From: Takakia lepidozioides
Lineage: Eukaryota > Streptophyta > Takakiopsida > Takakiales > Takakiaceae
DNA length: 64,000 bases
Direction of reading: 5' to 3'
NCBI GenBank assembly: GCA_030704615.1
Contig: CM060731.1
Span: forward strand, 37,014,001-37,078,000
Shown: in pieces, positions 24,038 through 36,830 of the stretch
Position numbering within the stretch: the first letter of the stretch is position 1
How the letters are laid out: each line of letters opens with the position of its first letter
Notes under the pieces: generated by a model
What the model saw: the letters and a program-made list of their open reading frames with translations, nothing else
The model's database searches: none
Told to the model about the DNA's origin: nothing
Position numbers and translations under genes: made by a program

Positions 24038-26990
24038 CTTTCATCCTTTTTGCCAGTCGGCGATTTCTGTACCTTAGAGCTCTTGTCAGTTAGCGTAACT
24101 AGCAACATTTGCAAATATTCTTATAGCCTCGTGCTTTTGGCCTTGTTTCTTCTAGTAACTGTGATCATCCTGTTACAATCCTGCAGGAATATTCCTGGCG
24201 TCCCTCTTTGTGTTGGAATGTTGGATTACCATGGAGGTTGGGTGAGCCCAACTTTATTCAGTCAGTAGGTAAGTCCAGGCCGTTACTTGGAGTGGTGGGC
24301 TTTGTGGAGGCAAATTAGGCAATGGGCTAGTGACACTGAGACAATGCATGGACACACAACCAAAGGAAGGGACCTGACAGACGTAAAGTGGGTCTCTTCC
24401 GTGAGCTTCAATTCTCCTGGACTATGGATCTATGGACCTGGGCAGGATACTAAAGCATCCCACGGGTATAATGGAAGATCACACATGTGGTTATCATTCT
24501 CACTAGGATTGACCTATATTTAGCTGACTATAGAAGATTGCAATCAAAGCCCGGGGAAGTAAAATACTCGTTTTCGCAACCTTGGGTTCAGTACCTATCA
24601 TTTACTCCACTTACATAGTGCCTTGAGTTTAAGCTTGTAGTTTAAAGTTTAAACAACCTGACTGATTTGAACGCAAATCAAGGAAGATTAGTAATAATTT
24701 GCATCCGTGGGGACTCCACAGTAAGAGAACTGTACCACTGTGGAGTTCAATCTGTCAGTGGGGCAGAAACCTTATTTGGGGTTTAGTGTATTTTGGACTA
24801 CAGTGAATCTTATATCTTGGATCTTGCAGTGCCTTTGTTCCTCCCGTCTAGTTCTATATAGTATAATCTCCACACACAATTTGTCATCACACAATGTCCG
24901 CATGTAATTGGACATCGCAGTGAAAGTCAGAGCTCTGAGCTCAGCGTACAAGGGTGATGGATATCAAAGCTCCTGCTGCCTCACAATCTCACGAACTTAC
25001 AAAAAACAATTTAACAAAACATCATGCACCCAGTTATGACACGGGACTATAATAAGCCTGGGTAAAGACAAGAGCATGGTTTGTAGTGTAGTAGTGAAGT
25101 TATGAATGCAAGCGTGCGTGCAGGGCCCACTAACACTGCCACAATCTCCGCAAACATGTTGGTCAACTTACTTATGACACTGTCTGGAACTACAGTTTAC
25201 TACATTTAGTCCGTAGTTAGACATCCTTCTATATTTAGAGATCAATGTAAAGAAACAGTACATACCTTAAGCTGCCTTCCTTTTATACTCTTAAAGCTAT
25301 AAAAAGGGAAAAACAAACCCCTCACAAATCAAGCCTCTTAATTAGACAGAGGAGAAAAAACCTCTTTCAGCACAAGGCTCATGGATGGGACTTCCTTTCC
25401 TCTCTTGTCATGGATTGTCCCTTTTTCTGGGGTAAGAGAGGAAAAAGAAGTGTACCTATGCTCGGCTACAGTCAATTAGTACTTTTTGATTTGGTGTAAA
25501 CTTGCCTGTTCTTTTTTTGGTTTTGTGATTTTGGGTTTTGCAATATGGAGGTGGAATCATAAATGTTTGTCTCAATGCACTCTTCAACTTCACTGATCTC
25601 ATCAAGTTATGTCTATCTGAATCAAAAAGGTACATTGACTACTTTTTTGTCCGACGAAGGTAGGTAGTGCCCTAGCAGGCGATGGTACTGCCCCTCGTGC
25701 TATGCTCTGCTAGCGACCATAAACCGCAGTTTCGGCGATCAGCTTTTTTGTTTTTTCCAAGGGATGCAGCAGGCTTAAGTCTTATATACCTTTCCTTCGG
25801 ACCAACAAGTTACAAAACCCACAAGAGGCTGGCCCGAAGACCTGTGGTCTGTCAGTCAGAGGGTGACAGGCCCATTATCCCCCGAGGGAGTAGGCTTTTC
25901 TCAAGCTGCTTTATAATTCCCAACGTGGGTTGCACGTGCTGCCCACGAACTCATCAGCTACCCTGTAAAATCTAGATCAAAGGAATTGTGATGTTTTCCA
26001 ACCATCTCAACAGTGCAAAGTATCAAAACAGCGAGAAAAAAAACAGCGTATCTCAAAGGTGAGCATCTTGTACATTGAAGGTGTACGAGTGCAGAGGCAT
26101 AAAGAGAAAGAATGTAAGCCTTATTGAAGCATCTTGAGCGCATTAGACAGAGAGTCTTACAAAGAATGAGTCTTACAAAGAATATGAGTCTTATTGAAGC
26201 ATCTTGTGCGCATAGACAGAGAGTTACATGTTCGGTTGGGATGTAGCAATTAAAAGGCATGATTCTGTTGGTGAACTTCTTCTCAATTCTCAACTGAATT
26301 TTGCACGTGCCCTGCCAGAATGCAGCCTGCATCAACCACAGCTTTAGGATTTTAAAATGTCCTTGTTTACATGCCCAAGTGGCCGAGATCCGTGGAGTGG
26401 GGCTCATGCACTTAATGTGGAGACACGGGGGATCCGCGCTTCGGTCAATCTCCGTTGAAGGCAAAGAATTTGACAGAATTAGCGTGAACGAAAATTCTCA
26501 CAGTTCATAAATACACTACCTTACTATGTCGCTCGAAATGGAGAAAGTTGGGGGACAGTTACAATAAGACTCATCAATCGAGCACGAGATGGAGTGTGTT
26601 TGTGCTGAATCTGCTGATGTGCTTTGTGTCCCAAGTCAAGGATCACGTATCCACCAGATTCCTACACCTTGAAAACAACCCCGAACAAAAAAGGACCTTG
26701 AAACAATACCTTCTTCCTCACTAATGTCGTTTTCTGAGGTGGGTTCACTTAGAAAGCAAAGTAACAAGGTCGTCTGACAGTGAAGTACGAAGGACTTCTA
26801 CGTTGGCGCGAGAAAATAAGTTTTAAACTAAGGAAAAAAGAAAAGAGAAGTAGAAGACGAGATTCCCACCGTACATGTGTTGCAGCTTGTTTCGAGGAGT
26901 GAAAATCATGGGTGGCAGACCAACCCGTGATTCGAGTTGGCGTCTGGGGATTGAAGACAGGCTTGTCTCCAGCAGAGAGACACACAGAGA
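24036..26990. other. Intergenic; no gene recognised
   Basis: Nothing convincing is seen. One imperfect tandem duplication lies at about 26105-26225 (TTATTGAAGCATCTTG followed by GCGCAT and AGACAGAGAGT, twice, with an extra short copy of GAGTCTTACAAAGAAT between). The last few hundred bases, purine-rich, are probably promoter and 5' UTR of the receptor kinase. Confidence 0.5.
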
Positions 26991-27078
26991 GAAAGAAGGA
27001 GAGGTACTCGTGGGGTCTGCTTTCTTATTGAGAGGGAGAGGGAGAGGGAGAGAGAGAGAGGACCTCGAGCGCCGACCT

Positions 27079-27090
27079 ATGTGTGAGTGA
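27079..27090 (+). promoter_or_regulatory. Three-codon upstream ORF
   Basis: ATG TGT GAG TGA encodes Met-Cys-Glu and stops one base before the receptor-kinase ATG at 27092. Another upstream ATG at 26908 opens a longer frame that also ends at this TGA. If the mapped mRNA includes them, both would act on initiation at the main start. Confidence 0.5.
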
Positions 27091-27091
27091 G

Positions 27092-30000
27092 ATGGTGTCT
27101 GAGATGAGGAATAAACGGAGTAGGAGCGTCGTCTCGTACTTGCCTCTGTTGCTGGTGCTTCTAGTGTGGGGCAGTGGGTTGTGGGTTGGTGTTAGAGGTC
27201 AGCTGAGCTCAGAAATGACGGCCCTGTTGGCCTTCAAGGAGGGGCTGACAGGGCAGCAGCTGGAGGACCCGCTCTCCAATTGGGTCTCCGCTGATAGTTC
27301 TCCTTGCAACTGGACTGGGGTTTCTTGCAATGCCAACGGGACCCAAGTCATCAGTCTCAAACTGAGTGCAGTGGGGCTCTCAGGGACAATTTCTTCCATT
27401 CTGGGATCCATCTCCAACTTGCAATACATCGACCTGAGTTTGAACAGTCTGTCTGGAAGCATACCTCCCCAGATAGGAAATCTTCTTAATTTACAGTACC
27501 TTGATCTCAGCCAAAACTCGTACATCAATGGCACCATACCTCTAGAGCTCTTCACCCTTCCCAATTTGCAGTACCTAGATTTGAGCTCCAATAGCATCTT
27601 TGGAAACCTTCCTTCTCAGATTGGTAGCTTGATAAATTTGCAGACGCTGATTCTAGCTGAAAATTCTTTCACAGGGAATATCCCTCAACAGGTTGGGGGT
27701 CTAGTCAAGTTAGAAATTCTCGATTTTTCGACCAACTCTTTTTTCGGCGTCGTCCCTCCGCAGGTCATACACTTGGTGAATCTCCAGTATCTAGATTTTC
27801 GTAGCAATTCGCTCTCAGGAGACCTCCCAGCTGTTCAATCCATGTCTAAGCTTCAGCACCTTGATCTGAGTAATAATGTTTTCTCTGGTTTCATCCCTCC
27901 ACTGATGGGCACCCTTTCCAGTGTAACTTTACTCGACTTGAGCAACAATTCTTTGTCGGGCACCATACCATTGGCGATTTGGAGCATGACGACGCTGGTA
28001 GAACTCGACCTTGGGACGAATGACTTGACGGGGGACATCCCCATGGAAGTCGGTAACCTAGTGAACCTGACGAGCTTGTCTCTCGGGAATAGTCATCTCA
28101 CAGGGCCCATCCCTCCAGAACTATCCAAGTGTAGCGGGTTGCAGAAGCTGGATCTGGGCACTAACGACTTCTCAGGCACGATTCCAGCCTCGTTTGGGGA
28201 ACTGAAGCAGTTGGTGACTCTAAATCTGCCAAGCATTAAAATCAATGGGTCCATACCTGCTTCCATCTGCAACTGCAGCAGCCTGGAGGTCAGTGCCTTT
28301 TCCTAAAATTTCCAAGTTTGTCATCTGTGCATGGAACAAGCCTACTGACATTTGAGGTCGTCTTATTACGTTTCTTTCTAACGATCCGCCCATATGTTAA
28401 CATACTGTGCATGCATGTGTTTGAAACTCCGAGATCTCGAACATTCGACCTCCAAATTAAAACAGAAGAAGATCTTCACATACATGTGCACTTCTGAGCA
28501 CAATTTATACTTTAGCATGTGTAGATGTATAGAGCCTCAAGTGAGATTGGATCCATGAATAGACGATGTGTAATCAATTGGGTTTAGCTTACGATTTTCC
28601 ATGCGGAACCAGTGTTGCTTGCAAGGTTCCGGAGATGTAGTTTGATGCACAAGCTACTCGCGTATTCTGAAGAGTCCACCCTGTAGCAGTGGCCTTTCCA
28701 TTTGCGATCACCCACTACATACCAATCGTGGACTTTCTTGTTTTTTTCCTGACTGCGATGCCATGCAGGTACTTGACTTGGCATTCAATGCACTGAGTGG
28801 CCCAATTCCGCCGGAGCTGGCTGCCCTTGAAAAGATTATTTCTTTCTCAGTAGAGGGGAATCTGCTTTCAGGTTCAATACCGCCGTGGTTCAGCACCTGG
28901 CAGAATGTGACCACGCTGCTTCTCTCAACAAACCAGTTCACCGGCAGCATCCCTCCCGAGCTTGGCGACTGTCCTAAACTCAGCCAACTCACCCTCGACG
29001 ATAATCTTCTATCAGGACTCATTCCCCCGGAGCTTTGCAATGCCATCAACCTTGACACAGTGATACTCACTAAGAACTACCTGACAGGCAACATCACCGA
29101 AACCTTTCAGAGATGCAGTAACTTGTCACAGATAGACCTCGCATCAAATCGATTATCGGGTCCCATTCCTCCCTACCTGGCCGATCTTCCAAAGTTGATG
29201 ATGGTGTCTCTTGGCGGGAACAACTTCTCCGGAATTTTGCCAGACTCCCTGTGGAGCTCGAAAACGTTGGTTGAGATTCAGCTAGATTACAACAATATAA
29301 GTGGAACCCTGTCCCCGTTAGTGGGGAATCTCTCAACTTTGGAGTACCTGGTTCTCGACAAGAACAATCTTGAAGGGCCGATTCCTCGGGAGATAGGAAA
29401 GCTTTTGAATTTGACAGTGCTTTCCATGGACGGCAACAATCTGAGCGGGGAAATCCCCGTGGAGCTGTGTAACTGTGTCCAACTCACCACTCTTAATCTT
29501 GGCAACAACTCTCTCACTGGACCCATTCCCACTCAGATAGGGGAGCTCATAAATCTCGACTACCTAGTGCTGTCACACAACGGCCTCACCGGGCAGATCC
29601 CCTCAGAGATCTCCGCTGATTTCCAGCAAGTTGCGGTCCCAGTCTCAAGCTTTCTGCAGCATCGTGGAACTCTGGATCTTTCTTACAACCGTCTCTCAGG
29701 CAGCATTCCGCCAGAGATGAGTGACTGCGCAGTGCTAGTTGAGCTGCTGCTAGCGGGCAATGAGCTCACGGGAACAATTCCCCCAGAGCTCCTCAGGCTT
29801 ACGAATTTGACTACTCTGGATTTGTCATGCAATAAGCTCAGTGGGAGCATCCCTCCACAGCTTGGAGAGTCCCGCAGGCTACAGGGCCTCATGTTGGCCT
29901 ATAACAATTTGACGGGCTCGATTCCCGCAGAGCTGGGCGACATTTCGAGTCTGGTGAAGCTTAATCTGACTGGCAACCTGCTGTCCGGACCCATTCCTGA

Positions 30001-31672
30001 TAGGCTGGGAAACTTGTCTGGCCTGTCTCACCTGGATGTGAGCTGCAACTATCTCAGTGGGGACATCCCTTCCTCCCTGTCAAATCTGGTCTCTGCGGTG
30101 GGTTTGAACTTGCAGCAGAACGCGTTTACAGGGAGCATTGCTGCACTTTTATCGGAAAGCACGGTCTGGCATCAATTGCAATCTCTCAACCTCAGCCACA
30201 ATTCCTTTTCTGGTGATATTCCTACGACCATTGGCGATCTTTCGGGTCTCTCTTACCTCGACTTGCGGAATAACCAATTTACAGGAGAAATTCCTACCCA
30301 GCTGGAGGATCTGGTGCAGCTGATGTATCTGGATCTTGCAGACAACCATCTTAGTGGAAATTTTCCTGGAAATCTCTGTAACCTTATGGAACTCAGCTTT
30401 CTTAATGTCTCCAGTAATTCAATTGTTGGCTCCATTCCAAACAGGGGCGTCTGTCAGACCTTTACTGCGTCGTCGTTCCTTGCGAACCCCGGGCTCTGTG
30501 GCACTGCAGTTCACATTGGCTGCCCTTCAGCTAGGCAATTTTATCCGTTGAGCATTGGGGCAATTTTGGGTATTGTGCTTGGAAGCACCATTGCCCTACT
30601 TAGTGTGGTATTCGTTGCATTGAGACTGAGGATACTGAAGAAAGAAGTGGAGGCCAAGGACAATGAAACGGCAAAGCTTACTATGATGATGGAGTCAGGG
30701 GAGTGTATGACGATGAGCAAGATGAAGGAGCCGTTGAGCATCAATGTGGCGATGTTTGAGCGGCCCCTGCTGAGGCTGACTCTTGCAGATGTTTTGCAAG
30801 CCACCAATGGTTTTTGCAAAACCAACATCGTTGGAGATGGAGGATTTGGTACAGTCTACAAGGCTGTTCTCCCCGATGGAAGGATTGTGGCGATTAAGAA
30901 GCTTGGGCATCATGCCCGCTCGCAAGGCAATCGAGAGTTTCTGGCTGAGATGGAGACATTGGGGAAGGTGAAGCACTCCAATCTGGTTCCTTTGCTGGGG
31001 TACTGTTCGTTCGGGGAGGAGAAACTGCTGGTTTATGAGTACATGTCGAATGGAAGCCTTGATCTGTGGCTCCGTAACCGTGCTGACGCCCTTGAAGTTC
31101 TAGACTGGCCCAAGCGATTCAGGATTATCATGGGTTCTGCTCGGGGTCTCTGCTTTCTTCATCATGGATTCATTCCGCACGTCATTCATCGTGACATGAA
31201 AGCAAGCAATATTCTCTTGGATGCAGATTTTGAGCCTCGGGTGGCAGACTTCGGTCTGGCCCGGCTCATCAGTGCCTGCGAGACCCACGTCAGCACTGAC
31301 ATTGCAGGGACATTCGGCTATATTCCTCCTGAGTATGGACAGAGCTGGCGGTCAACCACTCGCGGGGATGTGTACAGCTATGGAGTCATCTTGTTGGAGC
31401 TTCTGACTGGCAAAGAGCCCACGGGCGTAGACTTTAAGGACATTGAGGGCGGCAACTTGGTTGGTTGGGTGCGCCAGATGATAAAGAAGGGGGACGCTCC
31501 TGATGCTCTGGATCCCGAGGTGTCCAATGGCCCATGGAAGATGAAGATGCTCAAAGTGCTGCATATCGCCAGCATGTGTACAGCCGAGGAGCCGGTGAAG
31601 CGACCCACCATGCTGCAGGTGGTCAAGTTCCTCAAGGATGTTGAAGCAGCTCAACAACCTCCCATCCTTTAA
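27092..31672 (+). CDS. EMS1-like leucine-rich-repeat receptor kinase
   Basis: Two exons (27092-28288 and 28769-31672, phase-0 intron with gt/ag) encode about 1366 residues. Order: basic start and signal peptide (LLLVLLVWGSGLWVGVRG); LRR N-cap with SPCNWTGVSC; about 30 plant-type LRRs with the LSGxIP signature; a GLCGTAVHIGCPS C-cap; a membrane helix near residues 991-1015 (GAILGIVLGSTIALLSVVFV); and a kinase from about residue 1068. Kinase motifs are intact: GDGGFG, VAIKK, HRDMKASN, DFGLAR, GTFGYIPPEY. Kinase details (ANGFCKTN, QGNREFLAEMETLGKVKH, THVSTDIAG) are those of the EMS1/EXS group, LRR subfamily X, which perceive small secreted peptides at the cell surface; EMS1 itself acts in anther cell fate. 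The ectodomain is longer than EMS1 (about 1190 aa in total). The ligand is unknown. Confidence 0.92.
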
Positions 31673-34600
31673 TCAAAACTAGTCTAGTGCCATCAGGTCA
31701 GTATGATCCCTCAATTGTACTTGAGTTGACTGAACGTACTAGCGTTCTACCTGGTTGTCCACTTACTTCCAATTCTTGTTGGTTCTGTTCAAGCGGCACT
31801 GTTCTCTCTAGGCAATCCTTCGCTTCCATTGATCTAGAGTTTGATACAAACGTAGCAGTTGTCATATGTTAATGTCTGCACGGCAATTCAATGTGCAGGA
31901 CCTCAAACTGAGCTGAAAACCGTCAACCAGGCATACATGTACTGTTAAAAGTAGATATTAAATTCTCTACCTTCGTACCACTGATCAGTCTGACATACTT
32001 ACGGCGAGTCCTTCAAGGGGTCATACCATGGAGGCTTGGGTGGAAATCAACCAAAGCGCATACAGATGCATGAAGGTAAACCGGCCATCCCCTTCAGTCT
32101 CTTAAGTTTGACGAGTGTTTATCACCTGAAAATGAAAATATACGCGTGGAACGTCAGCAAAGGTGGTGAGTAACGTAGAAAGTAACACAGCCGCATCTAG
32201 TTCATTCTGAAGTCTTCAATGGTATTTGCTGTCAAACTGTCTATTTAGTCTTTCTGGTCTACTGCAGCTTAATTACTTGTCCAACTGAGCACTTGTGAAA
32301 ATCTGATGCTATCTCTCTCTCCCTCACACACACCGGCACTCTAAACCTTGGGTACTCACACGAGCATGGTGTCATTTGCAGGACTTTCAAAGCAATCCTT
32401 CAAGCTCTTCGAAAGGAAATCAGCAATCAATTGCTCTTCACTACTTTGCCTAAAATTCTGGGCACACATCACCAACATATAACTTCGATTGTATCTTGCT
32501 CCTTGAGCACGCTACAGCCTGGGGAGCACAGTTCAAACTTTTTTCAAATTAGTATAACTGTAATCTAGGTGCACCTTACATCTTCTTCATACCTGTATAA
32601 CTTCATTACGTGGAGTTCGTAACTTACAGGTCTAGGTGCAAAGGTTAGCCGCTTGGACGAGCTAGTGGCTTTGAGGTTGGCTCCAATCTAACCCAGGTTC
32701 GGTGCAGAGGTCGAATTCCTTTTGTCGCCCGGGGCTGATACAGACGGCTATATGTACAATTGTAGATTCTCGTTATAGAAGACTAGGTCAATTCCAAGTT
32801 AGTGAAGTACAACCATTCTTCGGATATTCAATCCCAAACATGCCATGTTTTGCAATCATGGTAAATAATGTCTGTTGACCAAGTTTGGAACTACTGTATG
32901 GGGTGATAAAAGCATGTGCACATAGATCTCTGTGTATATGCATCACGTTAAATGTGGCACGTACTGTGGTGCAAATTTCTCTCCAAGGTCGCATTTCGAT
33001 GAAACAAGATTGAGGGGAAATAGATCATGCCTTGAATCCTTGCGGCTGCCTCGGAACTAGACTTCCTCAGATAACCCACGAAAAACTGTGTGTGATTGCA
33101 ACTTGCGCATGCATATACTCACAGTCAGACCTGTGTAGATCTAGCAAAAACAGATTCTATGTGATCCCGAATCCGAGCACTCATGTGTGAGAGCTTCAAA
33201 CTCTCCTGAATATAGTTGGCATCCTCCGCAGGCACCACTGCATAAATTGTCAGAATCCGACCTCGGTTGTTCTCAAGACTTACGCATGTAAGCATAAATG
33301 GATCACCACCTGAGAATGGCAGTGGGAAACAGACACGTAATAAAAGTGATACGTTCAGACGAAGAGGTTTCAGACTACGATGCCCATCCGTCAGACCCTG
33401 TTGATCTAGCACTATGTGCTAAGCCCAATAGACAAGATGATGGGGCACCTGCATGGGCTACTGCCCACTTCTTGAAAGGCCTTGTCTAATATGGTCCAAA
33501 CTCAGGATCATGCAAATGCAAGCTAGCAAAGGAAGATCCAACATATGGAAAGAGAAATGGAGCGGAAGAATCGTCGTGCCACGTCCCAGCCTCTCCAACA
33601 CTAAAGCAACATGAAAACTCTTGAGGTGGTTCAGGACCAGAAGATAATCTTGACGCAGTTCTAGAAAACTTAGCTCTCTGCCCAAGGATCAACCAACGAG
33701 GAACTTACCAGCATCATTGACGAAGGTAAGAAATTACTTATCAATCAGAAGCTGCTGATTCGTATCCGTGACCAAGACAGTTACAAGGAAGTTGCAGCCT
33801 TTTTTGAAGGGCCTTTTTTTAAGGACGTGGCAGAAAGAGAAAAGGAAAAAAGAGAAAAACTTTCATTCCCTTCCCGGAGACGACAAGCCAAATTTTTTTC
33901 GGAGTTTCCAGTGAAATTGCTTGATTTGTGGGACCAGGGGTCATAAGGCCTCCTTGTGCATTTTTGCGAATCAAGTTGGCACACCTGCAGCACCTGTGCG
34001 TGGGGAAATATTCCACAGGGAGCTAATGTGGGGGCACAATGGTATCCGAGCAATAATTCATGTGAATTTTTTCCAATCGGCAAGACAGTAGGTGTTTAAG
34101 GTACTATCTATATAGTTCTATTTCTAGTGTATTTGTCCATCCAAACTATCGAGGAACTTGGTTAAGAACAAAAAAAAATAATTCTGAACAATCCAGACTT
34201 TTATCCTCCTCACCTAATGATGTTTTACTCTATATACTGCAGATCTAACTTCGTTTGATTCTGAATTTGATTCTAGCTCTTGAGCTCAAGGCTCACAAGT
34301 TTCCGGAGAACTTTTTGCAGTTCGATGTTTGTCCTTACACCTATTGACCCATGGATTGGCAAGAACCATGCCTCAGTTTTTTAAATTTTCTTCTTTTGTG
34401 ACGGAAGCAATTGCAACTTTAGTTTCAACTGGTGCTATTGTGGTCTCTCTCTTGAGGTGTCTTCAAAAAAATTTCTGCGAAACGAAAATTGAGAAACTAA
34501 AAAATGTGCGAAACTATTTTTAACTGCTCACATAGGCCCTCACAGCAACACTTAAGAAACAAGTAACCTCTATACATGATAAACATGTTACCCTATAGGC

Positions 34601-34712
34601 GTGGGATTTCCTGACGCTATGCTCACCCAGTACTAGGCCATTTCCATGATAGACTTGAGAAAAGGGCGCTCAGACTAAAGGTTCTCACATCCCATGGATA
34701 ATTGATTGAGAC
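31673..34712. other. 3' flank and intergenic; no gene recognised
   Basis: The first few hundred bases are the probable receptor-kinase 3' UTR. At 32645-32735 a tRNA-like pattern (GAGCTAGTGGCTTTGAG, then AGGTCGAATTCC) resembles boxes A and B of a SINE but is too degenerate to call. At 33125-33412 the minus strand has an exon-like open frame (AVVPAEDANYIQESLKL, ending ARSTQ). I do not recognise it. A 30-bp stretch at about 33340 recurs inverted at about 48265. Confidence 0.45.
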
Positions 34713-34868
34713 GAAACTCTCACTCCCGAAACTAGTACTTAATTTCTCAATGCGAAATTAAAACTCTCACTCCGAAACTACTACTTAATTTTAATTTCTC
34801 AATGCGAAATTAAATTTCTCACTCCCGAAACTACTACTTTAATTTTAATTTCTCAATGCGAAATTGAA
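34713..34868 (+). repeat. Tandem repeat, about 55 bp x 3
   Basis: Three imperfect copies of a unit containing CTCACTCCCGAAACTACTAC and TTTCTCAATGCGAAATTAAA lie head to tail. They sit immediately left of the DIRS-like remnant. Confidence 0.85.
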
Positions 34869-35353
34869 AGATAGAACAGATAGTTTATCGTTTTGGTGCA
34901 ACTGCACCCTATAAATGTACCGTGCCTCAAAACATGTAACTCCTATGACCGTGGTTTAAAAACATACAACCCCCATGACCGTGGGTTGTGCTCACACCGT
35001 GCTCACGCTCTGCTCACATGATACCAAGCCCCCTTCCCTTAAACCTTTCTTCTGCTCACCTCTTGGAGTTGTGCCCAAAGCCAATGAAAATTTTCGTTTG
35101 ATTCTTGACCTTAGAGTTCTCAACTCTTTTATTTTTATATAGACCTTCTTTTTTAACACATTACCTCAATAGAATCCATTTGTCACCTCAACGACTATAT
35201 TCTTACTTCCGATCTTAAGTCGGTTGGGGGGCTTGATTTCAAAATCCAGATAATTCTGAGCCACTCCATTTTCACGGGTCTTTTAGTTTTGAACAATCTT
35301 ATGCTTCAACCTCGTCCACTTGGTGAGAATTATTTGCGTTTTTCTCCTTTTTA

Positions 35354-35890
35354 GATGCTCACGGTCACCTCCTTTCACAATCTTCTGTAGTGGCTAGGGG
35401 TGATTCATTAAACGTCTTTCGCATTACTTTGTCCGGAGGCTCTCGCCATTTACATCCGCATAATCTATGTTTTCAAGATTTTCTTCTTGTTTCAAACACT
35501 ACTAGACTAGCACCCCAGTGGATCCCTAGATCTGAAAATGAATGGGCTCATGATTACCTTTCAGAAATTAAAGAATTCGATAATTTTTCTCTCTCCCCCA
35601 ATAATTTTGCTTTGATCGAATCTAGATGGGGTTCCTACCATGTAGATAGATTAGCTAACCCCTTAAATACTCAACTTCCTAATTCAATTCTTGGCATTGG
35701 GTTAAGGGCAGTACTGTAAGTCCCGATGCTTTCACACATGATTGGAGCCTTACAAATAATTATTGTTTTCCTCCCCCATCCCTAGTTTCTTCAACCCTTA
35801 GGCATGCTTTCCAATGTCATGCTTCTATGTTGGACCTGGTGGTTTTCGAATGGCAATTAGCACCATGGTGGCCTCTCCTGCGTGTCTCCA
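35354..35890 (+). pseudogene. DIRS-type RNase H region
   Basis: The frame starts near DAHGHLL and runs open to 35719 in one frame, then continues in another to about 35890. LAPQWIPRSENEWA is the end of the RNase H fold (W-PR-N--AD). The following FDNFSLSPNNFALIES, VDRLANPLNTQLP and DAFTHDWSLTNNYCFPPP are the conserved tail seen between RNase H and recombinase in DIRS elements. A frameshift near 35710 and an expanded HD for the usual AD show decay. Confidence 0.7.
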
Positions 35891-36176
35891 CAGATGTATG
35901 GGTCAATTTTATTACAGAGTTCATTTATTTTCCCAAGGGCGGTGACACACTGGAACAAGTTACGAGCAACATGGATGCTCTAAATTAAAAAAACGTGGTG
36001 TAAAACTAAGAATGTTACTGCCCTACCAATTGATCCATTACTCATATGTCTTTACCTTACTAAATTAACAAACGCATCGAAAACACCTGCTCCGATTCTT
36101 CTTGTCTTTTCCGCAATATTTTTCTTTCATTATATCACTGGTATGTCTTTTCCTACAAACCATCCGTGAGTTCGCA

Positions 36177-36830
36177 TGGCCACAGAAGTGGCCCGTCGAA
36201 CGCTTGGCTCAGGAAGTAATAGAAAGAAACCCATCTTACCTTCAATGATGCGTTCAATCATTCAGAAGCTTGCCCCAGCCAAATGTAACCTCTTAAATCT
36301 TATGATCTAGTGGGTATCAATAACCTTATATTTTACTGGCCACTTCCTTCGTGGGAGCGAAGTCCGTCATTAATTTTCCCTTCACATATGCGGTTTTTTA
36401 TTCAGAAGTCCAAAACTGATCAGTATAGAGCATGCACTTGGGTATTAATTGCACGCATGACCGGTGATTGTTGTCATGTAGCACTGATGGAATGTCTACT
36501 TATGCTAGGAAACTATCAACCATAGATGCAGGTTCTCAAGGTGACCTCTTGCTACGAGGAATTACTGTTAGTAACCAAGAGAAATCTATGTGCTTACGAC
36601 GTTGCGACATCTCTTATTCAACACTTCGGGACTGGTTCAGGTTTTGCCTTGTTGCCATAGGTGAAGATCCGCGAATGTTTGGCACTCATTCTGGTCACGC
36701 TAGTGGTGCCTCTTGAGGGCTGCAAACTCTGAAATCCCTGATAGACTTTTCAAAAGTCATGGAAGATGGAAATCAGAACTGGCAACAGATGCATATGTCA
36801 CCGCTGATTTAGATTATTAGTTATCCGTCG
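36177..36830 (+). pseudogene. Tyrosine recombinase of the DIRS-like element
   Basis: It reads through at least three frames. EVARRTLGSGSNRKKPILPS opens the domain. TGHFLRGSEV (36337-36366) holds the first catalytic Arg. KSKTDQY follows, then LRDWFRFCLVAIGEDPRMFG and the box GTHSGHASGAS (36681-36712), where the H of HxxR is kept but the Arg is His. After a frameshift, EIPDRLFKSHGRWKSELATD leads to the presumed nucleophile Tyr at 36794. Such enzymes cut and join DNA through a 3'-phosphotyrosine link. This copy is inactive by frameshifts and the R-to-H change. Confidence 0.75.

Noticed and set aside
32645-32735. tRNA gene or SINE head
   Set aside because: Boxes A and B are both degenerate and no cloverleaf or tail can be drawn.
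33125-33412. Minus-strand exon-like frame (AVVPAEDANYIQESLKL)
   Set aside because: It looks coding but stands alone, has no matching neighbouring exons and no family I can name; mentioned only in the intergenic entry.
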